A stretch of 64,000 bases of DNA from Burkholderia sp. S171. Its GTDB lineage: Bacteria; Pseudomonadota; Gammaproteobacteria; Burkholderiales; Burkholderiaceae. The position numbers were made by a program, and so were the translations under genes. Where the stretch lies: contig NZ_LMUF01000038.1 of the NCBI RefSeq assembly GCF_009766085.1, forward strand, positions 91,864-155,863. The letters run 5' to 3'. Below are positions 34,129 to 41,942 of the stretch, piece after piece. Numbering within the stretch: the stretch's first letter is position 1; every line of letters begins with the position of its first letter. Under the pieces are notes generated by a model that ran no database searches, was not told the DNA's origin, and was given only the letters and a program-made list of their open reading frames with translations.

Positions 34129-35505
34129 TCAACACTCGATCACGTTGACCGCAAGGCCCCCGCGAGACGTTTCCTTGTACTTGGTTTTCATATCGGCGCC
34201 CGTCTCACGCATGGTCTTGATGACCTTGTCGAGCGACACGTAGTGCTTGCCGTTTCCTCGCATCGCCATGCGTGCGGCATTCACAGCCTTCACCGCGCCC
34301 ATTGCGTTGCGCTCGATGCAGGGGATTTGCACGAGGCCCCCAACCGGATCGCAGGTCATGCCGAGGTTGTGCTCCATGCCAATTTCGGCGGCGTTTTCAA
34401 CCTGCTCCGGGGAGCCACCCATCACGGCCGCAAGCGCTGCGGCAGCCATTGAGCAGGCAACACCGACCTCGCCCTGGCATCCAACCTCAGCACCTGAGAT
34501 TGAAGCGTTTTCCTTGTACAGCAGGCCAATCGCCGAGGCGGTCAACAGGAATGTGACAACGCCGTCATCGTTCGCGCCCGGGACAAACTTCATGTAGTAC
34601 TGCAGCACCGCCGGGATAATCCCCGCAGCGCCGTTTGTCGGCGCCGTCACAATGCGGCCGCCGGCCGCGTTTTCCTCGTTCACCGCCATCGCATAGAGGT
34701 TGATCCAGTCGATCATCGACAGCGGGTCACGCAGGCTCTCTTCAGATTGGGCTTTCAACTGTTGAAAGAGCTCCGCCGCTCGACGCCTGACCTTCATCGG
34801 TCCGGGCAAGTGACCTTCCATCGCGCAGCCGCGGGCGATCGCCGCTGACATCACGTCCCGGATCTTCAATAACCCTTGCCGCACTGCTTCAGGTGTGCGC
34901 CAAGTGGTTTCATTGGCGACCATAAGTTGCGCGATTGATATACCGCCCTCCCCGCACATGCGCAACAGGTCGAGGCCTGTCTTGAACGGGTAAGGAACCT
35001 GCGCCACGCCTTCCTGACCGTTGAGCCGTTCTCCTGCATCGTCTACAACAAAGCCGCCCCCGACAGAGTAATAGGCCTGCTCATCGAGTACCTTTCCGCC
35101 TTCATCAAACGCGGTGAATCGCATGCCATTGGAATGAAACGGCAGCACCTCGCGACGCAGAAACACAATCTGCGATTTTTCCTCGAAGGCAATCCGATGG
35201 ACCCCGGCGACATCGATCGATTTCGTTGCACGAATGTGGGCAAGCCGGTTATCGACGTAGTCGGGATCAATGGTGTCCGGGAGGTTTCCCTCAAGCCCAA
35301 GCAAAACCGCCTTGTCAGTGCCGTGGCCTTTGCCGGTCGCACCCAGTGAACCATACAAGTCTGTGCGGATCGCACGAACCTTGTTCAGCGTCTGCGCCTT
35401 AAGCATGCGTGTGGCGAACCGGCAAGCCGCGATCATCGGCCCCACCGTGTGGGAGCTCGACGGTCCGATGCCGATTTTGAAGAGATCAAAGGTACTGACG
35501 TTCAT
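34129..35505 (-). CDS. sdaA: L-serine ammonia-lyase, iron-sulfur dependent
   Basis: 458 residues, the single-chain type. FDLFKIGIGPSSSHTVGPM opens the N-terminal domain. The 4Fe-4S cysteines are in EVGCQGEVGVACSM, MTCDPVGGLVQIPC near residues 340-385. The enzyme turns serine into pyruvate and ammonia, joining GlyA output to central metabolism. It starts ten bases after glyA; the ribosome site is weak (AAGAGAAA), as expected if coupled. Longer in-frame starts lie inside glyA and lack a site. Confidence 0.95.
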   Translation of the reverse strand: MNVSTFDLFKIGIGPSSSHTVGPMIAACRFATRMLKAQTLNKVRAIRTDLYGSLGATGKGHGTDKAVLLGLEGNLPDTIDPDYVDNRLAHIRATKSIDVAGVHRIAFEEKSQIVFLRREVLPFHSNGMRFTAFDEGGKVLDEQAYYSVGGGFVVDDAGERLNGQEGVAQVPYPFKTGLDLLRMCGEGGISIAQLMVANETTWRTPEAVRQGLLKIRDVMSAAIARGCAMEGHLPGPMKVRRRAAELFQQLKAQSEESLRDPLSMIDWINLYAMAVNEENAAGGRIVTAPTNGAAGIIPAVLQYYMKFVPGANDDGVVTFLLTASAIGLLYKENASISGAEVGCQGEVGVACSMAAAALAAVMGGSPEQVENAAEIGMEHNLGMTCDPVGGLVQIPCIERNAMGAVKAVNAARMAMRGNGKHYVSLDKVIKTMRETGADMKTKYKETSRGGLAVNVIEC

Positions 35506-35515
35506 GGCTTTTCTC

Positions 35516-36775
35516 TTAGAGTCCGGCGTACACAGGCAAGCGCGCGCATAGTGCCGCGACTTGTTCGCGGACACGCTCCTCAACTTGCGTGTCCCCCAAG
35601 TTGTCGAGCACATCGCACATGAGCGCGGCCGTCAGCACAGCATCGGACTCGTTGAAACCACGCGTCGTGATCGCAGGCGTTCCAATTCGGATGCCGCTCG
35701 TCACGAAAGGCGATTGCGGATCGTTTGGCACCGCGTTCTTGTTGACCGTGATGTGAGCACGGCCCAACGCCGCGTCCGCGTCCTTGCCGGTCATCCCCTT
35801 TGCGACCAAGTCGACGAGAAACAAGTGATCGTCCGTGCCACCGGACACAACGTCGTAGCCGCGTTCGATGAATACCGCGACCATTGCTCGCGCGTTTGCG
35901 ATGGTCTGTTTTTGGTACTCGACGAAGTCCGGTCCGAGCGCTTCCTTGAATGCAACCGCCTTTGCCGCAATCACGTGCATGAGCGGGCCACCCTGGGTAC
36001 CCGGGAAGACCATCGAGTTGAGCTTTTTCTCGATCTCGGCGTTGGCTTTGGCTAAAATCAGACCGCCGCGCGGGCCGCGCAAAGTCTTGTGCGTGGTCGT
36101 CGTGACAATATCGGCAAACGGTACGGGGTTCGGATAGAGCCCTGCTGCAACCAGCCCGGCGACGTGCGCCATGTCGACGAACAGATAGGCGCCGACTCGG
36201 TCCGCTATTGCCCGAAAACGTTCGAAATCCAGCACACGCGAATAGGCCGAAAAACCCGCCACAATCATCTTGGGCTTGTGTTCAACCGCAAGCCGCTCGA
36301 CCTCGTCATAGTCAATCAGCCCGGTCTTTGTATCGACCCCATACTGAACCGCGTTGTAGAGCTTGCCCGAGAACGACACCTTCGCGCCGTGCGTCAGGTG
36401 GCCGCCATGCGCGAGACTCATGCCGAGAATCGTGTCGCCGGGCGTGAGCAGCGCCAGATAAACTGCGGCGTTCGCCTGCGAACCACTGTGCGGCTGTACG
36501 TTTGCATAGTCAGCCTTAAAGAGCTGCTTGGCACGCTCGATTGCCAGCGACTCCACAACGTCAACGTGCTCACAGCCACCGTAATATCGCTTGCCGGGAT
36601 AGCCCTCAGCGTACTTGTTGGTCAGCACGGAACCTTGTGCTTCGAGCACGCGCGGGCTTGCGTAATTTTCTGACGCGATCAGCTCGATATGAGCTTCCTG
36701 ACGCTGGCGCTCAAGCGTCATCGCGTTGGACAGATCCGGATCAAACCCGGCTATAGTTTGTTGTACTGAAAACAT
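35516..36775 (-). CDS. glyA: Serine hydroxymethyltransferase
   Basis: 419 residues. All key segments are present: ELIASENYASPRVLEAQGS, NKYAEGYPGKRYYGGCE, QPHSGSQANAAVY, DMAHVAGLVAAGLYPNP and the PLP lysine (Lys230) in TTTTHKTLRGPRGG. It uses the 5,10-methylene-THF from sarcosine oxidase to turn the glycine of the same reaction into serine, recovering THF. A second, housekeeping glyA would be expected elsewhere in the genome. It lies between creatinase (81-base gap) and sdaA (10-base gap). Confidence 0.97.
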   Translation of the reverse strand: MFSVQQTIAGFDPDLSNAMTLERQRQEAHIELIASENYASPRVLEAQGSVLTNKYAEGYPGKRYYGGCEHVDVVESLAIERAKQLFKADYANVQPHSGSQANAAVYLALLTPGDTILGMSLAHGGHLTHGAKVSFSGKLYNAVQYGVDTKTGLIDYDEVERLAVEHKPKMIVAGFSAYSRVLDFERFRAIADRVGAYLFVDMAHVAGLVAAGLYPNPVPFADIVTTTTHKTLRGPRGGLILAKANAEIEKKLNSMVFPGTQGGPLMHVIAAKAVAFKEALGPDFVEYQKQTIANARAMVAVFIERGYDVVSGGTDDHLFLVDLVAKGMTGKDADAALGRAHITVNKNAVPNDPQSPFVTSGIRIGTPAITTRGFNESDAVLTAALMCDVLDNLGDTQVEERVREQVAALCARLPVYAGL

Positions 36776-36820
36776 TAAATGCCTCCTGCTTAATCTACAT
36801 GAGCTACTTGAGCTGCTTCG

Positions 36821-36842
36821 CCCTGCGGCTGTCGCCGCAGGG
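36821..36842. other. Strong intercistronic hairpin between creatinase and glyA
   Basis: Perfect 9-bp stem CCCTGCGGC / GCCGCAGGG with loop TGTC. The T-run (TTTCTT) lies on the plus-strand side, where no gene needs it. In the minus-strand operon mRNA the hairpin would sit between creatinase and glyA without a U-tract, so mRNA protection or partial attenuation is more likely than full termination. Confidence 0.6.
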
Positions 36843-36856
36843 TTTCTTCGGGATAG

Positions 36857-38068
36857 TTAAGCCTTGATGATGTTCTTATCAGGGCCGTACGCGAAACCAG
36901 TGATGTTGGTGGCGTCCTTCTCCCCGATCACCAGGATGTCATGCTCGCGATACCCGCCCGCACCCGGCATGCCCTCGGGCAGCATGATCATCGGCTCCAT
37001 CGAGATCACCATGTTCGGTTCCAGAATGGTGTCGATGTCTTCGCGCAGCTCAAGCCCCGCTTCGCGGCCGTAGTAATGCGACAGCACCCCGAACGAATGA
37101 CCGTACCCAAACGTGCGGTATTGCAGCAGGCCGTATTCGTCGTAGATCTTGTTCAATTCATGCGCGATGTCGCTGCAACGTGCGCCCGGTTTGATCAACT
37201 TGAGGCCCGCTTCGTGCACCTCGACGTTGACCTTCCAGAGCCGCAGGTGTTCGTCCGAGCAGTGGTCGAAGAACATCGTGCGCTCGAGCGCCGTGTAGTA
37301 CCCCGCGATCATCGAGAAGCAGTTCAGGCTCAGGATGTCGCCCTTTTGTACCTTGCGCGTGGTGACCGGATTATGAGCGCCGTCGGTATTGATACCGGAC
37401 TGGAACCACGTCCACGTATCCATCAACTCCGAATCGGGAAACCGGCGGGCGATCTCGCGCACCATCGCCTGGGTCGACGCGAGCGCCACTTCATGTTCCG
37501 GCACGCCTTCGTGCACCGCTGCAGCAAGTGCGGCGCCGCCTACATCACAAACGTTCGCGCCGTGGGTAATCACCGCGATTTCTTCGGCCGACTTGATCAT
37601 GCGCAGGCGCATGGTCTGCGCGCCAATGTCGACAAACTCGACATCAGGCAGCGCCGCTTTCAGCTTAGCCAGCACATCCACCGGTACGTGGTCGAACTCA
37701 ATACCCACGCGGCCCTTGTTATCAATCTCGCCCTGCACTGCACGGAAATAATTATCCCGCTGCCAGTCGGTGTAGACCACGTTGTAGTCGCCCACTGTGC
37801 GGCGCCATGGCTGACCACCATCGATGTTCGCCGAGATCGACACGACCTTCTTCTGCGTGACCACGAGCCCGTACTTGCGCCCGAACGAGCAATACAGGAA
37901 GTCGGCGTAGTAGTTGAGGTTGTGATACGAGGTGAACAACACCGCGTCGATGTTCTCGCGACTCATTAGCTCTCGAAGCTTGCTTTGCCGGCCGGCGTAT
38001 TCGGCGTCCGAGAATGTGTGCTTCACTTTTTCGCCATTCTCGATTCGAATCAGATTCTTCAGTTCCAT
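36857..38068 (-). CDS. Creatinase (creatine amidinohydrolase)
   Basis: 403 residues, exactly the length of the well-studied P. putida enzyme, and clearly of the same type throughout: FTSYHNLNYYADFLYCSFG, SISANIDGGQPWRRTVG, VYTDWQRDNYF, and WFQSGINTDGAHNPVTTRKV, where His232 is the known catalytic histidine. FGYGHSFGVLSHYYGREAGL and EPMIMLPEGMPGAGGYREHD complete the pita-bread fold, which lacks the metal ligands of its M24 peptidase relatives. It splits creatine into sarcosine and urea. As first gene of the operon it explains why sarcosine oxidase follows. AAGGAG precedes ATG 38068. Confidence 0.95.
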   Translation of the reverse strand: MELKNLIRIENGEKVKHTFSDAEYAGRQSKLRELMSRENIDAVLFTSYHNLNYYADFLYCSFGRKYGLVVTQKKVVSISANIDGGQPWRRTVGDYNVVYTDWQRDNYFRAVQGEIDNKGRVGIEFDHVPVDVLAKLKAALPDVEFVDIGAQTMRLRMIKSAEEIAVITHGANVCDVGGAALAAAVHEGVPEHEVALASTQAMVREIARRFPDSELMDTWTWFQSGINTDGAHNPVTTRKVQKGDILSLNCFSMIAGYYTALERTMFFDHCSDEHLRLWKVNVEVHEAGLKLIKPGARCSDIAHELNKIYDEYGLLQYRTFGYGHSFGVLSHYYGREAGLELREDIDTILEPNMVISMEPMIMLPEGMPGAGGYREHDILVIGEKDATNITGFAYGPDKNIIKA

Positions 38069-38589
38069 CCACTTGCTCCTTGGTGACGAGGTGAGTTCGT
38101 GGAGCAAATAGTAGAAGTTCGCCAATTTTTAAAATAATCGATTGCGACAAAGCACTTTTCAATTTCGACACCGAGGGTATACACAGCGCCCTATATTTTT
38201 AATAGGTAACGCTAACGAAAGGTATTCGTACGTCGACGGAAAGCGGATTTGAGATTAGGGAGCGGGAGTGTTTGCTTCTGAGGGCTCGCGAGTCTGAACG
38301 TTTTGTTTTCATCGCGTGCAGTCACGCTTGCGGAAGCAAAACGTCGCTCCGTACCCGAACTCAAACTGGCCGCAGACGAGATGGTCATGGCACTCGAGGC
38401 AGAGGAAGTCGCATCGCGGGCTGAAAAAGAGGCATCGTGAGACGCCCGCGTAGAGTTTTGCCGGAGGAAGGGCTTTCGGATCAACAAGTTTGCCCTTGCC
38501 GTGGGTCATCCTGGCAAGCAGATACGCGCTGGCATTAATGCTCTGATTCACAATAATCCAGGCAAAAACGGAATTAGACTCGTAATAAT
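38069..38589. promoter_or_regulatory. Upstream region of the creatine operon
   Basis: 521 bases between creatinase and the IS6 element. The first 150 bases are A/T-rich (for example TATATTTTTAATAGG near 38190) and should hold the operon promoter. A plus-strand frame ending near 38439 encodes a charged helix-like tail (ELKLAADEMVMALEAEEVAS) without a start, perhaps a lost gene end. The regulator is not in the window. Confidence 0.5.
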
Positions 38590-39365
38590 GGCATTGTCAG
38601 GTTGTTGGGTCGGTCACGTAAGATGTCGCGATGAAGAAATCGAAATCGCTCTATCACGGTCACCGTTTTCCAGCCGAGGTCATCAGTTGCGCGGTGCGCT
38701 GGTATTTTCGCTTTCAGTTGAGCTTGCGTGACATCGAGGAACTGCTTTTTGAGCGCGGGGTGATCGTGACCTACGAGACGATCCGTTGCTGGTGCGACAA
38801 GTTCGGTAAAGGCTTTGCTCACCGGGTGAAAGCCGCGCGACGCAAGCCCGGTAGTACGTGGCACCTTGACGAGATGTTCGTCACCCTGCGTGGCGAGCCG
38901 TATTTGCTATGGCGTGCGGTGGACGAGCATGGCGCGGAACTCGATATCCTGGTACAAAAGCGGCGCGACAAGGCGGCCGCCAAACGCTTCTTCAAGCGCT
39001 TGCTGCGTTCGAACCCGGTGCCCCGCAAGATCGTCACCGATCAGTTGCGCAGCTATCCGGCGGCAAAAGCCGAGATCTCGGAACTTGCGAAGGTGAAGCA
39101 CGTGTTCGTCAAAGCGGCAGCCCGATTAAACAACCGGGCAGAGAACAGCCACCAACCGACACGCGAACGCGAGCGTCGCATGCGCGGCTTTCGAGACGCG
39201 AAATGCACGCAGAAATTCCTCTCTTGCTTCGGGCCGATCCGGCAACATTTCGCGCTCAAGCGACATCTGCTGTGCGCTTCACTCTATCGCAAACAACTCG
39301 CTGCCCGATTCGTCGCCTGGCGCGAATTCACTGAACTCACCCAAGATCCGTCCTCTGCTTTCTGA
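38590..39365 (+). mobile_element. IS6-family insertion sequence, right end missing
   Basis: The left end reads GGCATTGTCAGGTTG at 38590, and the transposase starts 40 bases inside. No inverse copy of that end is found after the transposase stop. Instead the sequence passes within 50 bases into a second, oppositely oriented IS6-type fragment. The element has therefore probably lost its right terminus. Confidence 0.75.
38631..39365 (+). CDS. IS6-family transposase
   Basis: 244 residues, full length for the family. It begins KKSKSLYHGHRFPAEVIS, then VRWYFRFQLSLRDIEELL. The DDE residues are seen in TWHLDEMFV (Asp), IVTDQLRSYPAA (Asp) and NNRAENSHQPTRERE (Glu). The C-terminus FTELTQDPSSAF is complete. 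The protein could still be active, but the right element end appears lost, so independent transposition is unlikely unless another copy supplies ends. Confidence 0.92.
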   Translation: MKKSKSLYHGHRFPAEVISCAVRWYFRFQLSLRDIEELLFERGVIVTYETIRCWCDKFGKGFAHRVKAARRKPGSTWHLDEMFVTLRGEPYLLWRAVDEHGAELDILVQKRRDKAAAKRFFKRLLRSNPVPRKIVTDQLRSYPAAKAEISELAKVKHVFVKAAARLNNRAENSHQPTRERERRMRGFRDAKCTQKFLSCFGPIRQHFALKRHLLCASLYRKQLAARFVAWREFTELTQDPSSAF

Positions 39366-39414
39366 CAGATCGTCCAACGACCGCCATATCGCTCACTTCC
39401 CTCAAGTTGACAAC

Positions 39415-39756
39415 GCCGCCACGAATCTTCAGGTAGGTTTCGTCAACACGCCATGATCGCCCTGTGGGTATGCCAAAACGATTCCAACGCTTGACGAACT
39501 CCGGCGTAAAACGCTTCACCCAGCGCATAATCGTCGTGTGTGCCAGCGACAAACCCCGCTCGGTCATCATCTCGACAAGATCACGCAGACTGAGCTTGTA
39601 GCGAAGGTACCAGCGCACGCAGAGGATGATGATTTCCCGATCAAAATGTCGTCCTTCGAACGCCTGCTCTAAACCCTTCAGCTTGCTCATCACCGGTCGC
39701 TAGATTATTGGGCTGAGTACTTTAACCGATCCACCGAACCTATTTGCACCAAAGCC
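39415..39756 (-). mobile_element. Truncated second IS6-family element (5' part of transposase)
   Basis: The minus strand gives 93 residues of another IS6 transposase (FEGRHFDREIIILCVRWYL, LSLRDLVEMMTERGL, WRVDETYLKIRGG), stopping just after the first catalytic Asp. The outer end GGCTTTGGTGCAAA at 39743-39756 fits an IS6/IS26-type terminal repeat. It differs in sequence from the neighbouring element, so the two are different IS types lying tail to tail. After residue 93 the frame runs into unrelated sequence. Confidence 0.78.
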
Positions 39757-40139
39757 AGAAGTAGCCGGCTGCCACCTCCATTGAAAGATGCTAGTCACCA
39801 TATTTGGCTAAGGTCGGCGTTTACCCCGATCGAATGTCGTCGATTCTCGGAATATCCTTCATTTATTCTACACGAATGATCAATATGTTCTAGATAAAGT
39901 AGCAAATACGGCGGATACGTTGATACGGACTTTAGGCCCTTGCTCCTTGGCAGAGAAAATCCATCAGAAAGCTTTGGGTGAATCAAATTCGTCAGCGACG
40001 ACCTGGAAGTCGGTTGCAAATTCGCTTCGGTAATGCCACGTCGCATTTTGCCCGGTTTCATCGACCCGGTATCAATCTTTTGCTGGTGCACTCACGCGGC
40101 ATTAGTGACTCAAACGGTCCTAACGTAGGGAAAATACGA
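39757..40139. promoter_or_regulatory. A/T-rich region upstream of the first kinase operon
   Basis: 383 bases with no supported gene; the in-frame extension of the kinase into this area has no ribosome site. It should carry the promoter for the 40.1-45.3 kb operon. I see no clear operator. Confidence 0.5.
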
Positions 40140-41333
40140 ATGAATCTCGCAACCATGAAGCACACAGAGAATAGTACCGACACTGGAATCGTGTCTGCGG
40201 AGGCCTCTCGCCGCATTGAACGTAGTCTCGAAGAATTGCTTTCCGAAAGACTCCGTCGGCGCGAAAGCGCCGCGGTCTCGCCAGGACAGGTTAGCCTCAA
40301 AGAAATACAGGCTCAGTTGGAGAAATTTCTTGGCGACAACATAGAACACCATTTCGCCGTTCAGAACCTCAAACGCATGTCCGGAGGCGGCGCTAACGAG
40401 TCTTATCGATTCAACCTCGTTCGCGCCGATCTTTCTGAGACCCTGGTTCTTCGAATTAAGGCGCTCGGCGCCTGCTGCGAAACGCATGTCCCACGCGAAT
40501 TTCAGATGATGCAGGCGGTGTTCGGCGTCCTGCCGACTGCCAAGCCCTATTGGGTGGCAGCGGACCACGCACACTTCGGTGCTCCGGCCTTGATCTGCGG
40601 TTTTGTGCCGGGAATCCAGGCGCCTCCTTCTGCGGTCGTTAAAGCAACGGGCATGGGAACGCGCTACGGCGAACCATTGCGCAAGCTCCTCGCACCTCAA
40701 TTCGTTCGTTACGAAGCTACCTTGCACGCGTTCGACTGGGAGACGTGCAATCTTGATCACTTCGACAAACCGCGTCCAGGCACCACAGATGCGATTGATT
40801 GGCGGCTCGCTTTCTGGGACCGGGTGTGGGAAGAGGACAAGATTGAAGAGCACCCCACGATGCTTCTGGCGAGAGACTGGCTTTGGGCCAATCGGCCTAT
40901 CGTCGACCGTGTGTCACTTCTGCACGGGGATTTCCGTAACGGCAATTTTCTTTATGCCCCGGAGACCGGAGAAATCACGGGCGTCCTTGACTGGGAGCTG
41001 TGTTCGCTGGGAGACCGGCACTGCGATCTTGGCTACACCATGCTCCGCGCGTGGGGACACGACGGCCCCGACGGAAAATTTCTGAACTCCGGGTTAATGG
41101 ACACCGAAGCGTTCATCGCTGAATACGAACGAGTCTCCGGGCTGAAAGTCGACAGCACGCGTCTTCACTACTATCTTGTGTTTGCAATTTACTGGTCTGC
41201 GGTGGCGCTTTACGCAACAGCAATTCGGAACGCAGACGCGCGCTTGACACAGCTTGACGTTATGTACAATTTAATTGCCGGCAAAGGCGGATTTGACATC
41301 GGCGAGCTCAATCGCCTTGTAGTGGAGAAATAA
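40140..41333 (+). CDS. APH-fold phosphotransferase, LvaA-like
   Basis: 397 residues. N-terminal nucleotide-binding lobe: LKRMSGGGANESYRFNLV near 80 and VLRIKALG (ATP-contacting Lys). Catalytic loop: VSLLHGDFRNGNFLY near residue 260 with the Brenner HGDxRxxN pattern, then the metal Asp in GVLDWELCSLGDRHCDLG. Enzymes of this branch phosphorylate hydroxyl groups of metabolites. LvaA phosphorylates 4-hydroxyvaleryl-CoA with the help of a small partner, LvaB. Here too a small protein gene follows after two bases, then aldehyde dehydrogenase and SDR. ATG 40140 has AGGG upstream. A paralogous pair stands at 56.4-58.2 kb. Substrate unknown. Confidence 0.8.
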   Translation: MNLATMKHTENSTDTGIVSAEASRRIERSLEELLSERLRRRESAAVSPGQVSLKEIQAQLEKFLGDNIEHHFAVQNLKRMSGGGANESYRFNLVRADLSETLVLRIKALGACCETHVPREFQMMQAVFGVLPTAKPYWVAADHAHFGAPALICGFVPGIQAPPSAVVKATGMGTRYGEPLRKLLAPQFVRYEATLHAFDWETCNLDHFDKPRPGTTDAIDWRLAFWDRVWEEDKIEEHPTMLLARDWLWANRPIVDRVSLLHGDFRNGNFLYAPETGEITGVLDWELCSLGDRHCDLGYTMLRAWGHDGPDGKFLNSGLMDTEAFIAEYERVSGLKVDSTRLHYYLVFAIYWSAVALYATAIRNADARLTQLDVMYNLIAGKGGFDIGELNRLVVEK

Positions 41334-41335
41334 TT

Positions 41336-41884
41336 ATGAACCCGACCGTTGCCCAGCAACTCCAGTCGATGAAGCTTCGAATGGAAGAGACGATCATTCC
41401 CGAGATCAACGAAGACGCAACGTTCGCGCGTGAACAGGCGGCTTTCATTGTCATGACCCTCGACTGGCTTATGCAAACCCATGAACATCAATACCGTTAT
41501 GAGGTCGTCGAAAATGCAGAATACCGTGCGCTAGTCAGTCGCATGCTCGATGCCTCCGGCGATCTTCCGAACGATGAGGCGCTGCGCGCGCAGGTGCAAC
41601 ATGTGCTTCGCGAACCGGGGCCGGCACCGCAAGAAGCCGTGATCCGGTTGAGCGAACTGATTGGCCAGAACCGCCGGTTGAAACAGTTGACCGCCCAAAT
41701 TTTCAACGCACTCTGCCGACGTTCGACATCAGACGCGGACGCCGCTCGCGCGCTTATTGGAGGGGTATCGATCAATCAGGGAAATCGTGAACTGGCCTTC
41801 TTCAAAGGTACCGGATTTACAAACACGTCCTATGATCTTGGGCAGCTTCTCGGAGAGACCGCAGGAGTGACGACCCACCCCTGA
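41336..41884 (+). CDS. Small helical partner of APH-fold kinase (LvaB/DUF6285-like position)
   Basis: 182 residues, mostly helical, no membrane segment or signal peptide and no catalytic motif I can name. The head TVAQQLQSMKLRMEETIIPE and LDWLMQTHEHQYRYEV suggest long amphipathic helices. The gene begins two bases after the kinase stop, which implies co-translation and probably a complex. In levulinate catabolism the small LvaB protein is needed for kinase activity; the same role is a reasonable guess here. The protein at 56421-56954 holds the same place in the second pair. Confidence 0.6.
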   Translation: MNPTVAQQLQSMKLRMEETIIPEINEDATFAREQAAFIVMTLDWLMQTHEHQYRYEVVENAEYRALVSRMLDASGDLPNDEALRAQVQHVLREPGPAPQEAVIRLSELIGQNRRLKQLTAQIFNALCRRSTSDADAARALIGGVSINQGNRELAFFKGTGFTNTSYDLGQLLGETAGVTTHP

Positions 41885-41942
41885 AACGCGGTGGTTGCCG
41901 TCTGCCTCAACAATCTCCCGCCCTGGACAACCGGACCGAACC

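Noticed and set aside
32957..34243. Plus-strand frame of 428 residues opposite soxB
   Set aside because: Shadow of soxB with Arg/His bias and no motif.
36857..38068. Xaa-Pro peptidase annotation for the M24-fold protein
   Set aside because: The match to creatinase is close along the whole chain, including His232 and identical length, and sarcosine genes follow.
38590..39756. Composite transposon made of two IS6 elements
   Set aside because: The two are different elements, both truncated at their inner ends, only about 50 bases apart and with no cargo.
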